Source of the DNA: Micropterus salmoides
Lineage: Eukaryota; Chordata; Actinopteri; Centrarchiformes; Centrarchidae
Direction of reading: 5' to 3'
Assembly (NCBI RefSeq): GCF_014851395.1
Contig: NW_024040928.1
Coordinates: 13,407,012-13,471,011 of the forward strand
DNA: 64,000 nucleotides
Below, one piece after another: positions 1 to 12,195 of this stretch; the stretch's first letter is position 1; every line of letters begins with the position of its first letter. The translations under genes and the position numbers were made by a program. Below the pieces are notes generated by a model, which did not search any database, was not told where the DNA came from, and saw only the letters and a program-made list of their open reading frames with translations.

Positions 1-3000
1 TCCTCTGGTCAAAAGGAGAAGGAAACTCATGTGTCTGGGCTAAGTAAACACTTACGGAATGGGTTTTGGCGTGCGAGGAAAGTGAAGTTGCAATGCTTTC
101 TGTGCTCGGCTACCTGTTTGTGGAGTGCCTGCTGGGGTTAATCGTGGTTACAAGTAGCTACAGATGTTTCTCAGTGATAAAACATGCAACACCTTGGTCT
201 AATCGTTCGGCGATAAAATGAGCTTTTGTGCTAGCCCAGATAAAGAAAGTTAAAGAAATGCAGTGGCACTTAAACTTTTTGTGGGAATGTATTGCACATG
301 ACTCATAGGACAACTGCTTCATGACTGTCTTTATATTTTCAGGTTGCCTATTGAGTTTCTTAAGCGGCAGCTTGCTGATGATGTCTTTGCACTTGTTCAA
401 AATAAACCACATTTAAATTAGGAACAAGTTGAGCCTGTTTTCAGCAACTCTCTCTCAATGATGAATAGCATAATGCTCCTTACTTAGCTCTATTGCATAA
501 CTTATGCATTAATCTGTTGAGGCCTCCATGTATTTTGATTATTTTGTTTTGGTTGAGTTCTTCATCGTCCCTGCTCCACTGTCCTCGCTCACCCATTCAT
601 TGCAGGGAGGGGGGTTAATGCTTTATTTGTATAAATGTGTCCTCTCATTGTATGAGTTCCTCCATACGCGACCGTATTGTCCTGGTCACTTATAATTACT
701 ATCACCCCAGACCAGCCTATTGTCCCAGGCCAGTCATCATAATAGTGGCCTGATAAAAGGCTATACACACACGGTCATGAACTGCAAATTTCACTATTTT
801 ATTCAACAGCTTCAGCAGTGGGTTCACTGAAGTGAAGACAGAGAGAAATGTCAAGATTTACAGGATTGGAAGTGGGTTAAATGAAGGACAGCATGAAACA
901 TATTTTTAAAAATTGTTATGTGCATTATTATTTATACAATCCAGTGATGAAAATGGATTTTTTGGTTCAGAAGCTAGACATTTGTGTCATTAAAATATGT
1001 TGTTGTTAACATTTAGTGCCACTAGGCTACATCTAACTGCTGGCCTGTCAAATAAACTAGGCTAACACATGGTTGCCTGGTTGCAGTCACCTGTAGGCAT
1101 CAAATCCTATACACACCTGTACACAAGCATTGTTCCAGTCACTTTTGCCTCAAGGAAGTGTTACTTCTAATCTATTCAAATAAAATTTGAATTATATTGT
1201 GCTAGATTCCAATGCAAGATGCCCCACATAGAAAGAAAAGTAGGTCAGTAAAAAAGATACAGGTCAAAATAATTAAATAACAAGTGTTAACAACTTTATT
1301 AACACAGTGAAAGAACCAGAAGAAATAACCCAAGTCATTCTTCATAAAGAGTATAAACAAGTATTTAAATGTAATTCTGTCCATGTTTGCCTGATTTGTG
1401 TGTATGTTAAGTATATCTGTAAGTGTGTGTCTTTAGCTTTTTTCTGCACACACCCCCATTGTGTTTTTTCCCTCGAGGGTAATATTAAAAATTATATTTT
1501 GTTATCTGAAACCAAATTGAAGGAAGGGAGCCGGGGTATGCAAATTCTCCTATAGTACTTTGAGAAGGAAGCCTGACTCCCATTGACTCTTCAGCTGAGG
1601 ACATTTGCATGGGCGCGATTGGACAGGTTAAGGGCAGGTATTGTGATGGCTGGCCCCTTTGCAAAGCATTGTGTGCACAGGTTGGTTCATTTGAATGATT
1701 TTTAATGATGGCCCCTGGGCTTGAGATATCATCCCACCAGGCTTTCAAATCAAGTGTTGGGAAGGCCAAACATGTAATTGTCTGTGTGTCTAAGGCCTGC
1801 ACTGGGGAAGGGCTGATCCCAAGTCAAATAGGTAGTGAAAGAGATCCTGTATGATTATGTGGTTAAATAAACCTACATGTTGACTAATTGCTTAAAATTG
1901 GTAATAAATGTATATTAGCATGCATAGGATTTCTACATTATTATAGTGATTGTAATTGAAATCCACCAATCATTATTCAGGAACATTACTTTTTGTAAGT
2001 ATGTTAATGAATACATACTGTGTGTAAATAGTGAATCAAAATAAAAAAAAGTATTACCTTTTAATTTCACAGTTTGCCAATTTAAGCACCTCACACCACC
2101 TGGTAAAGACTTCCAAGGGTGTAGGTTTTGCATTTTCCCTGGGGGGTGAGTTCCTGTGAAAAACTCTTCCTATGATACCTGGTGCCCTTGGCAAATTATG
2201 TAAAGCATTACCTCATCCCCACTGCCAACTTTTGTGACCGACTTCACCCCTCACCCACTTGTACATAGACTTTGTCTTCTACAATTACACCAGGATTAAT
2301 TTTTTCAGATTTACATGCTGTTGTTGACAGATTTGCAATCCTTTGCTTTCACTTGATTCTAAACCATTGCCATCCATTTGCTGACAACCATTTAGTGCAT
2401 CTCCTAAATAAATGCTTGTAATTCAATTACAGATGAAATATGATGGATGCAAACTATGCAGTTTATTAGCCATTAAATAATATAATGTCTACATCATTTA
2501 AACAAAGCACCCATCCACTGATCCGCTCATTCTTCTAGCAATCTGTCCATCCATCTGTGTAAATCCCTCTAATCAGCCCAACATTAATTCTCTCATAAAT
2601 CCCTCTCCCCCCGCCACTGATTCATTGATCAGAATTTCCGTGAACTCTGTGGCCACATCAGATTTGACCAGATAGTGCTTAGAAGACGTTCAAAGGAAAC
2701 AAATGTTCAGATCCTGTGCAGAGGTGTGAAAAATCACACCTCAGCCTTGTTGCACCACAAATGCCTATTTAATTCACTTCCCAATTTGCATATGTAAAGA
2801 AAACAGGACTATTTAAAAAACAATAACAAACACACACAAACAAAAACAACAAACAACAAACAAGCATTTATTTGGCATCACACTGTACTAAATACTCAGA
2901 GTAAAGTTTTAGCTGTGTCTTGTTCACCATGTCTGTGTTTTTTGAACCGTAAATGGTTATGTCAAAGAAGGCCAATACAAGAGAAAAGCTGGATACACTA

Positions 3001-5634
3001 TTTGAATTTTAATGTTGTTACTGTTTCATACACGACATTTCACTCAGGCAGTATGTTCCATTTCCATTACATATCAGGTGCTGTTTTCTGCTGTTGGTTT
3101 TTTGAATGTCCTAGAAACATTTTAGTGATGCAAAGGAAGAGTTCTCTCACTGTCACCTGTGTGACCCTGTAAAGTGAGCGTGTTTGTGTTTGTTTATTTG
3201 TATGTATGCGTGTGTTCCATGTGTGCATGTGCAGTTGTTTATTTTGACAAGATGTGCAACTAAGACTTCAAAATGCAGGAAGTGGAATTTTAGAGGGGAA
3301 ACCTCCACCCACTTAGAGACACATGCACGCGCGGACACATACGCTCACTCTTCACCTAAGGTAAAACGTTGTGCACAATAAATAAAAAACTCCTTCATTA
3401 TCCCCTCTCGATATGAATGATGCCCCTTCGGTTCTTACTAACCTCTGCCAATTAAAGCTGCTCTTCATCAAACTGCCAGTTGCAATATGAACCATTCATT
3501 GTGAGAAGGTCTTTACAATTACCTAAGCAGACGTCTTTCTTTATTCTGCTCTATTTTTAGATTGGGGAGACACGCCAAACCTCATATTTCATTTCACCGT
3601 ACAGATGTGCAAGTGTATTCTTCACCTGCATCACCGGTATCAGATTATTGTCTGACATTTTCTTCTTCTTCTCTTTCATTGGCACACAGGCTACCGTAGA
3701 TGAGCTCAGGACAACATAATGAATCAAAAACCACACATGCATACACCTGCACATATATTTGTGTGTGACTATAAAGTACATAGATATGCAAAGACCAAGT
3801 CACAGATAAACATGTGCACACACACATGCACTCACAGGGGTAAAAAAATATCTTATTTTTTCCCTTTTGTGGTAGACAGGCTATAAGTTTCTTGTGGTAC
3901 AAAGGTAGTAGGAAAAAATGATGTCATTCATTGGGTGCGTGTGCTTGTGTGAGTGTGGGCTCAAATGGGTTTGTCTCTAACCATGGGGCATAACCTTTGA
4001 CAACAAATGGTTTAGACATTCACACCCCAAGATCATAGGTGGGATTGAAAGTACGTATACTTTGTGCAGGCAGATGCTCTCATGTTCTTTAAGTGCACTG
4101 CTCTTGACCTGTTACACTGAAATATTTTTCTCAAGGTTGTGCAGAGAGGAAAAAGCTCTTAACCACTTTGCCATTTTCATCTGTGATATTGTGCTTCCTC
4201 TTTCGCATTAATAAGATATCATGATATGAATTTCAAGCTCACTCATAAAACACAACAGTGTTTGGGTATATGCAGGAGCATTCACTACCTATATCATCAC
4301 CATAGTCATTATCTCCGTCATCATCATAAGAGTCACTGGATTTTCCTAGAAAAGGACTAATGACAGCTTTAACCCTTTCACTGTTCTTTTAGTTCAGGGA
4401 TGATAAGGATATGTACCTTACCAGTATCCAGCGACTACTGAATTGTCCCTAGCAATAATTTTATCAAAACAATGAAATATAACCAATGTTTTCTGTGTGT
4501 GTGTAGGCTTTTTGGAACACAAAAGGTTAATAGAACTTGTTCTCTGCTGCAGCAGGTGAACAACAGACTTACTGTATGTGTGTTTTCAGCCAGTGTCATT
4601 TTCAAAGAATTTCTTTGTAAACACAAATCTGTTGTTTTAAACAGAAAAATTCCTATTTAACAGTTTGTTCATGTAAGGCCAAACGTTAAATTAGATTGTT
4701 AAAATGTGAAAACATAATTTATATTTATACATCATTTCATACAAGGCAGATTGAATAGGGAATTATTTTCTTTCTTGCAATTATTGCCAGCCTATATGGT
4801 TACCCTTCAGAAAGTGATGAAGCTGTAGCACCCATAAGTTAACATCTATTGTCGTCTTAAGATGTTCAAATATGCTGTGAAGAAGGTAGATGGTATAATT
4901 ATAGGTTTATTTGTCACATTGCAACAGGTTGTAAAGTGTCTAGAAGTCTAGTGGTGCAGCAGGAGAAACTTATAAGGTCTATATCTCCTCCCAGCAGGCA
5001 GCTGGGTGAACAGGCTGTGGTTGGGTACTGTCATTTAGTAGCCTATATCCTTTGGTCCCTGCGCATCTTCTCTCTCTAAAACACCATTCCCTGCTCCTAG
5101 GAGGAAAAAACTTGCTACAAATTTACTCCTTTTTCTGTTAACCAGCCAAAAAAACAACTGTAGTGGGTTTTTTTTAGATCCAAGTGAACATAATCATTAG
5201 ATCTCCATTCTCTATACTTATCTTACATCTCTTCCTGCTAAGACCCCTTATTATTTATTATAAAATTATACGGAATTGTTTGAAGTTTACTTCCCTCCTA
5301 TTTCGATAAACTTGTATCCGTTCAACTGCTCATAATCAGCTCTGCAGACAGCAACTGACTGAAAGTCAGTTTCTCTCCGTCAGACAGGGCGCATATTCTG
5401 AAGCTTGTTGGGGAAATCTGATCTCAGGCCACAATAAAGAGACTGCAGCAGGAAGTTACGTCAGTCAAATAAAAAAATTGTATGTGAAAATAAGTTTTTA
5501 AAATTTATTTAAGTGACTAGATTGTTGAACGTCAATTAAGAGACACAAACACGGCAAAATCACTCTTGTTTTTTAGTTAAACTATTCCCGAAGTTGCAGA
5601 AACAAATCTGACCTGCCTGCTGCTGTAATCTCAC
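1..5634. other. Intergenic region upstream of HBS1L
   Basis: No exon, RNA gene or complete transposon is recognised on either strand. The stretch is AT-rich with scattered short open frames that have no coding character. In mammals HBS1L and MYB are divergent neighbours, so by synteny this would be the HBS1L side of the HBS1L-MYB intergenic region, which holds erythroid enhancers in mammals. That is inference: no MYB exon lies in the window. The only part that stands out is the block at about 1530-1810, listed separately. Confidence 0.6.
1530..1810. promoter_or_regulatory. Candidate conserved noncoding block with octamer sites
   Basis: This non-repetitive, moderately GC-balanced stretch carries two exact POU octamer sites in opposite orientation, ATGCAAAT at 1538-1545 and ATTTGCAT at 1603-1610. 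An inverted CCAAT box (GATTGG, 1617-1622) follows, then several AT-rich homeobox-like cores. It has no coding potential in any frame. Clustered binding sites in a unique-looking block between two developmental or housekeeping genes are typical of enhancers, but conservation cannot be seen from one sequence, so the call is tentative. Confidence 0.3.
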
Positions 5635-5757
5635 GCAGCAGCAGCAGCAGCAGCTAAGCAGCAATGGCAACCGGGCAGTAGGGCAGTTATACATGTCACA
5701 AGAGCCTGTGAGCCGAAAAACATTTACACTGGGGCCGAGAGAAGACACATAAGCAAC
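5635..5757 (+). promoter_or_regulatory. HBS1L: HBS1L presumed 5' UTR with (GCA)n tract and two short upstream ORFs
   Basis: A (GCA)n run (5635-5654) precedes two short upstream open frames. One at 5664-5681 encodes five residues. The other, at 5693-5752, encodes nineteen residues and stops five bases before the HBS1L start. The main ATG at 5758 has purine at -3, a favourable context. No TATA box is seen; CpG-containing sequence begins here and continues into intron 1, as for housekeeping promoters. The transcription start is unknown, so how much of this is transcribed leader is inferred. Confidence 0.4.
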
Positions 5758-8700
5758 ATGTCTCGACATAGAAATGTTCGAGGTTACAACTACGATGAAG
5801 GTAGATAACATTAACTACGCGCGGGTAACGGTTTAAGCGTCACGGCCAGGCCCGCTAAACTCGTTAGCGGCTAAGCTAAAGTTCATTGTTGATTGTAACG
5901 TTAGCTCTAGCGGCTAACGCTAGCTAGTTGGCAAGATAACGTTGTTGTCGTGTCACTTGGTACCTGGCACAAGATGAAATGCGTTATTCTACAAGTATCT
6001 ACGTACATACCCAAACCTTTCGGCTAACGTTATAATTTTAAAAATCTATGTGATGTGTCTGTAACTACTAATGTAGGTAACGTTAATGTTTATGTTAACG
6101 AAAGTAGATGACAGCTACGTAAAGTTAGCTAGCTTGTTATCTTTGCCGTTTTATTTGCAAGAAATGATACAAAACTCGAATTCATTGTTGGATATGGTTT
6201 ATTAACATCCCATTACCGTATTCACTTGTTAAACCTCCCATTTTGTGAAATCTAATGGTAAGAAAGTTAACTTAATTAACGTAACGTTACAGAAAGTTAC
6301 CTGGCTTCCAATATAAAGTTACAGTTTGTAATGCATTCTGTAAAGTTGCTGACAAGGCAAAGTGACAGCTCTAACAAAAGACTCTTTCTCTTTACTACAT
6401 CTGCATTTCTACACCTGAATGTGTGTGTAAAGCAGAGAAAGGCAAACCTTTTGAAGCTCAGTTACATTTTTTTCTAGACTTTGACGATGATGACATATAT
6501 GGACAGTCTGTGGACGATGACTACTGCTGTATATCACCAGCAACAGGTTGGTATCAGTAAATGTTAATGGTATATCAGAAAGTGTGAATGTTTGCTGATT
6601 AATAGACAATTTTAATATACAAGAATTTTCTTTAACTTGTTTTTTTTCCAGTTAAAGAAAACAATCGCTACTTCCAAAAACATGAATAATTTTTAAAAGG
6701 TTTATTTTAATTTTCAATGAAGGATTGATCTGATTAAAAGACCACATAAATTATACACCATATACCACAAGATCTTTTTGGTTTATACAGCGAATCAGTT
6801 CATCTACTCACGTCAAGAGAGGCAAGTGCCAAAGGAGGAGCCTTTAGAGGAAGAATATGAAGATGAGGTTGTACCCTTGTCCCCTACCATCAGCGACAAC
6901 CTTGATCCTCTTGATCAAGGTAACAAAATGAAATCCATGCAACGGGAAGCCAGTGAGAAATGACGGCGCTTCTGACTTACCTTTAATCTTTGTCTTTGAA
7001 AAATGTGCTAATTGGAGACAAAGACCGTGTTAAATTAGTGATTTTATTTTCATTTTCTTGATTTATTGTTGTTCTTGTATTCTGAATCACAAATACAGTG
7101 TGTGTCTAACGTGTGTGTTGTGCTCTGTAGCCAAGCTGTATTCCTGTCTGGACCATATGCGGACTGTGCTGGGAGATGCAGTGCCAGACTCAGTGCTGAC
7201 CCAGGCAGCCATAAAATGTGGATTCGACCCACAGAGGGCACTGGATGCAGTTTTGTCTGAAGACACTAAGACAGTCCCACTTACCGGAAGTAAAAGTGAA
7301 GAGACGGCTTCGGTAGCAAGAGTTAGCTTGGAAAAAGCGCCGCTTCCACAAAGAACCAAACAAGAGGTCATTGCTGAGAAAGGTACGCCTGGACTGGATC
7401 AAATTTATTATAATTTTGTTGGTCAGGAATTGTCATCCTTGACTGGTCCACTGTAGTTACATATTAAGAGAATGGCTGATAGTGGCATTTGATAATTTAA
7501 TTAATCTCTAGTTATTCGCAAAACAAAGCGCAGGATCTGAAACAGTTTTTATTTTGTTTTCAAAATTATTGATCTATTTCACTGTTCCTAGTTCATAATA
7601 GGGTTGGGTGATATATTAAAAATTTCCACAGGTGTGGGTGTGCGGCTCTAGTCTGATTAAAAACAAACAAAATATACTCTCAGAATGTCAAGGGAAATAT
7701 TCTTACACCTAGTTTCCTTATTAAACAGATACAACCGTACACCTTCTGATTTCAAGTTTCTCTCTTTGACTGAACTAAGAAAAGCAAATTTTTTATGTTT
7801 ATTTTGAATATATGTTAAAAGAAACAAGAAAATGCAATGAAATAAACAAATCAAAGTGATTAGAATAACAATAACAATAATAAATAAATTAATAATAGTT
7901 ACAGCCGAAGACTTTTTAAACTCTTGTCAATGGCCATTACATATTCGAAAAGGCGTGGGAAGAAGAAAAAATACTTATTAACCCCCCCCCACCTACTTTG
8001 TTATACCCAAAAGCAATTCAAAATGTACAGCAATAAATGTACAAAAATAAATAAATAAAAGGAAAGAATAAATTTCAGCAACTCAGAAAAAAACTGTAAC
8101 TCGTGGTAAAACGTTTCATTCAAACTCGACCGAAAAATACTATGGTTTGGTCTTAAGAAACCCTAAATTTATCCAGTTAGATGTGAGAGGTGTGGCTATA
8201 GACGCTGTTTTTCCCTGCTGGCTCCCTCTGCTGTTGCTAGTCTCTTTGTGCTACTGGTTTAGCTTGATGAACGAGACTCGCTGAGCAGAATATAAAAAAG
8301 AAAGTGAAAAGTTCACCGGTGTTGTGTACATGGAAGCTTCACAGCCAGGGGCATTTCATTGTTTATTTCAAAATTATGCAGATGTTTAAGAAATTGCCTT
8401 CTGTCTGTTCTTTTCCCTCTTGTTTATGGTATGACTCAACTGACTTCTGTTCTGTGGTCCTCCTGTCCCTCCTCTTTGACAACTGCACTTGGCTTTCGTA
8501 AGGTAAGGAGCCTGCTTGTCTGCTTCTCACACAGACATTACATCCAAGGCACATAAACCCCACACTGATGAGTGCAAGCATACACCATCACATGTGCAAG
8601 CGAATGCACCAAACTTGCGTGACCTCTTATCGCAACATAAGGCTGAGCCAGTGGTTAGCAGCTCTGAAAATCAAAATTGTATTCGTCAAAACGTTGGTCC

Positions 8701-10033
8701 TGGCATTAGTGCGACCGGTCTGGCACAGCTCATGTCTGAGCATGAGCAGAAGGTGTCAGGAGTAGATGACACAGTGCGAGGTTTGGATGTTCCCTCATTA
8801 AGTGCTCTCACCATTGGACCTAATTCACCTCCGTCCATTATATCCAATCAGAATAGTCTTTCTTTGGGAACTTTGGCATCTTTAAACATGTCTTCAGCAT
8901 CTCACAGCTCCGCTCCCTCCCTGCTTTCAGTTTCACTCAGTAGTCTTTCGCTAAACATCCCCAAGACAACAACTGCAAGCTCTTCTCTGGCTGCTCCTCC
9001 TGGGTTCGGGAGTCTAAGTTCTGTCCTCCAAGGCAATCAACACTCAGTGGGAGTTGGGACTGGAGGCAAAGCCACAATGGCTGATCCGAAGGGAAGTTTG
9101 TCATTGGCTGATTTAATCCAGGAGCATTCAAACCGCAGCCCAACAACTATCAGTAACTGCTTCCCTACTCCCCAAAGCAGCAAAACCTCTGTGAAGTGCC
9201 AGGGGATAGCTGCACCAGCACAAATGCTCTCGTTGTCTGAGCTTGCTTCACAGCATCAAAACAGGAAAACACACGAACGACCAGAAAACACACTCCTCTT
9301 TTCTAAACGAGCTAAGATTATTCCTGCATGCTCCGGGACTGGGGCTGTCTCATTGTCTCAGCTTGCCCTGCAGCATCAAACCAACAGTTCCTTAACTTCC
9401 TTTGAACCCGTCAGCACTGAATCTCCAGCAGATGCTCTGAAACAACCACCTGGCATCTCTGAGCTGCCCGCTTTGTCACATTTGGCGTCTGAACACAAAA
9501 GCAAAACCTCAACCACCTCAAGTGGGTCACATTTCTCTGTAGCCTCGCTCCCTTCACCAGCAAAACCAGAGAGGGCTGGTGTGTTGGCAGAAAGTACTAT
9601 AGAGGGTGCTACCAAGCACAAACTCGACCACAAACAATACCACCAAAACTCCAGGTCACCTAAGCTGAGGCAGACTATTGATTTGAGCGCACTCATCGCC
9701 CAGTCAGATGGAGCGGGCCCTCGTCACTTCGACCACGACCTCCCTTCACCGTCCTCCCAAGCTCCAGTTGTCTTGGGGCTGGGCTCTTCTGTTTTTGCAC
9801 AACCATCAGTATTTGCCATTACTTTGTCGATTCAGAGCCACAGACAACCGAAGAGGAAGGGGAAAATAAGAGGGTTAAGGGCAGGTAGTGGTTACCAGGC
9901 CTTTCTCTGTAAATCGCAAGACAACATCAAAGAGCAGCAAACTCCACTCTCACCAATTATACCATTCCGCTTCAACACTCCGTCCCCCGACGACATTGTC
10001 CGTGCTAATCAGCAAAAAGCCTTCACCAGGTAG
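5758..10033 (+). CDS. HBS1L: HBS1L short isoform, HBS1LV3/SKI7-like (exons 1-4 plus terminal exon)
   Basis: Exons 1-4 (5758-5800, 6478-6546, 6791-6919, 7131-7382) give 493 nt ending one base into a codon. Splicing to the acceptor at 8533-8534 continues in frame for 1499 nt to a TAG at 10031-10033, predicting 663 aa. In humans this isoform (HBS1LV3, about 632 aa) lacks the GTPase and, like yeast Ski7, tethers the cytoplasmic exosome to the SKI complex. Both isoforms share the HBS1_N domain in exons 3-4. The frame, the polypyrimidine acceptor, the size and the C-terminal block fit that isoform. The splice itself is inferred, as no transcript evidence is available here. Confidence 0.85.
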
Positions 10034-12143
10034 ACAAGAGGAAATAAAAAGCACTTAATTCGGTTGCAACCAGATTGGGGAGATCTTTGTTGCCCTTGCT
10101 CCACCAAGTGAACTAAAGTCAAAGAGATACAGCACTCAGGGTCCTCAGTCTTTATGAACCTTTTTTAACTGTGTCCCACAATCAGTCATGTGGAGTACAG
10201 AAACGTTTTGGACCAACAGCATGACCGAATAACACACTCACTGCTGAACGCTGCTTAAAAACAGCTAAAAACAGTATTACTATAGCATTCATGTATTGCT
10301 TTATTTTATACAGGCAGACGATTCTTACGTTGCTACTACATGCAGAACAATGATGTTTAGGTCAAACAGGATCAAAGTCAGTCACACTGGCAGCTTGAAA
10401 ATACTCGCAGCTATGTAAACGTACAGTATTTTTAACTTTTTTTCATCATTTACTGTAGTTAACATTTTTTCTACATTTTAAATTTGATTCTTATTTTTTG
10501 TATGCTAAGATGGCCATTGGCTTTTTAATTGACATGTTTGTATGAAAGTAAAGTAGTTTAATCTTAGCCAGGGAAAATTCAAAGTGTATCTCTTTTTGCA
10601 TGGCCTCTTTTCTAGTTTCGAGCTGCATGAACCCTCAAAAGAGGAAAAAAGAGGTTGATTTTTTTGCAGGTGTGCTGCAGCTATTGGAATATGGATCAGT
10701 TAACCATTGTACTGGTTTACTGCTGCTTGTGTTTGAGATCATGGGGTAGACATTTTGGTTTAGAAGACACCTGGAGATTTTCCCATGAGGGAGAGAGAAC
10801 GAACACACACACACACACGAGACAAATGAACACTTTTAATCTTTAATATTTGATAAGAGTTTACTATGAATGCAGGCACTGTGAATAAAGAGTGCAGAGA
10901 ATGAGTACTTTCTTACAAGCTTTTAATATTACAATGTACAAATGAATTTGATTTATGCGGGGTGTGCCATCACACTCTGCTAGAGGTTAATTTGTCAATT
11001 TTGAAATAAAGATGACTGAGTATATGGACCCTGAATGCACCTGTGTCTGGACATTTTTCTCTGGTTGTGTGTGGGCGTGCTTTTTGTGAGTCTGAGTGTT
11101 AAAATACATCTTTTTAGGGTTGTTGTATTGAACTAATTCTCTGTTACCCTGTTAAAACAGTGCTCTTTTCCCTATTTGAAATCTGAGTATGCATGTTTGT
11201 AGTTAAGTCTATGCTTAAGAACGAACTATTGGTATTAATGTAATAATATTCACACGTTGAATAGAGGCCATGTCCATTTTGTGAAGTGAAAAGTTTTAGA
11301 AAGAAAACCCCTGCATTATGAATCTGGTGCAGTGTGTGCATTTTTTTTTTTTTTTTTTTTTTCAGGTTAGCCCAAAGTTTCTTAATGCTGTTCCAATTTC
11401 TAGTGTGAGTCATTGGTATTGATTTGAAGAATCTTGCGCTTAAAGAAATGAATGACTTAAGATTGGATAAGGACTGCTTCAAGGGTTGGTAGATAACATC
11501 ATGTACGAAGAACTGTGAGGAGACCTGTTGTATATGCGGTCTTGTTGACCCTAAAAATGGGGAATATTCTTACTGTTGTCATCAGGCCCCTGGTCCATGT
11601 TGTAGGCATGAGACAGGGGAAGTTGATAAGGGCTGACATCAAACTTTCCTTACGGTTTAATCTTTTTTTTTTTTTTGCAGTATCTCATTATTGTCCTAAA
11701 GGTGAGAACTGTCTTTGAGTGAAGAGGTAGGGTTTGGGCTAGATGTGTGTGAACAGTTTACAGGTACAGAAAATGGAGTAAATGGACCCTCGGGGGGTCA
11801 AACAGACTGGTGAGCCTGAAGGAAATGATAGATAATAAAGGGCAGATAGAGGTAATAGTCATGTCAAACATTGCAAGTCTAACAGGTTTCCCGGTGTCAG
11901 CTTAATCCTGTGAGCATTATGATGTTTGGAAATAATTGGGCGTATTAGGGTTGTTGTGGTCTGTTTTGTAAGGGAAGATGTGATCGAAATGAGTGTTATT
12001 AACAACTGGGTTTGACCAGCAACAGTTTTGTCCTTTCCTCTTAAGGCGAGCCAGTGTGTGGGTTATGGCAGGAAGCTGCACTCTTGGAGAAAATGTCACC
12101 TCAAGCACACACCGACTCAGCACAGCAGCCGATCATCTTACAC

Positions 12144-12195
<52 letters not shown>

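Noticed and set aside
1..5634. Search for MYB exons on the minus strand, expected from synteny
   Set aside because: No MYB DNA-binding repeat or N-terminal exon could be read in any frame. MYB, if present, lies outside the window.
8516..8534. ATG upstream of the SKI7-like exon, suggesting a separate gene starting at 8516
   Set aside because: The acceptor at 8533-8534 joins exon 4 in exact phase, and the extra codons lie in the pyrimidine-rich splice region. An independent gene is unlikely.
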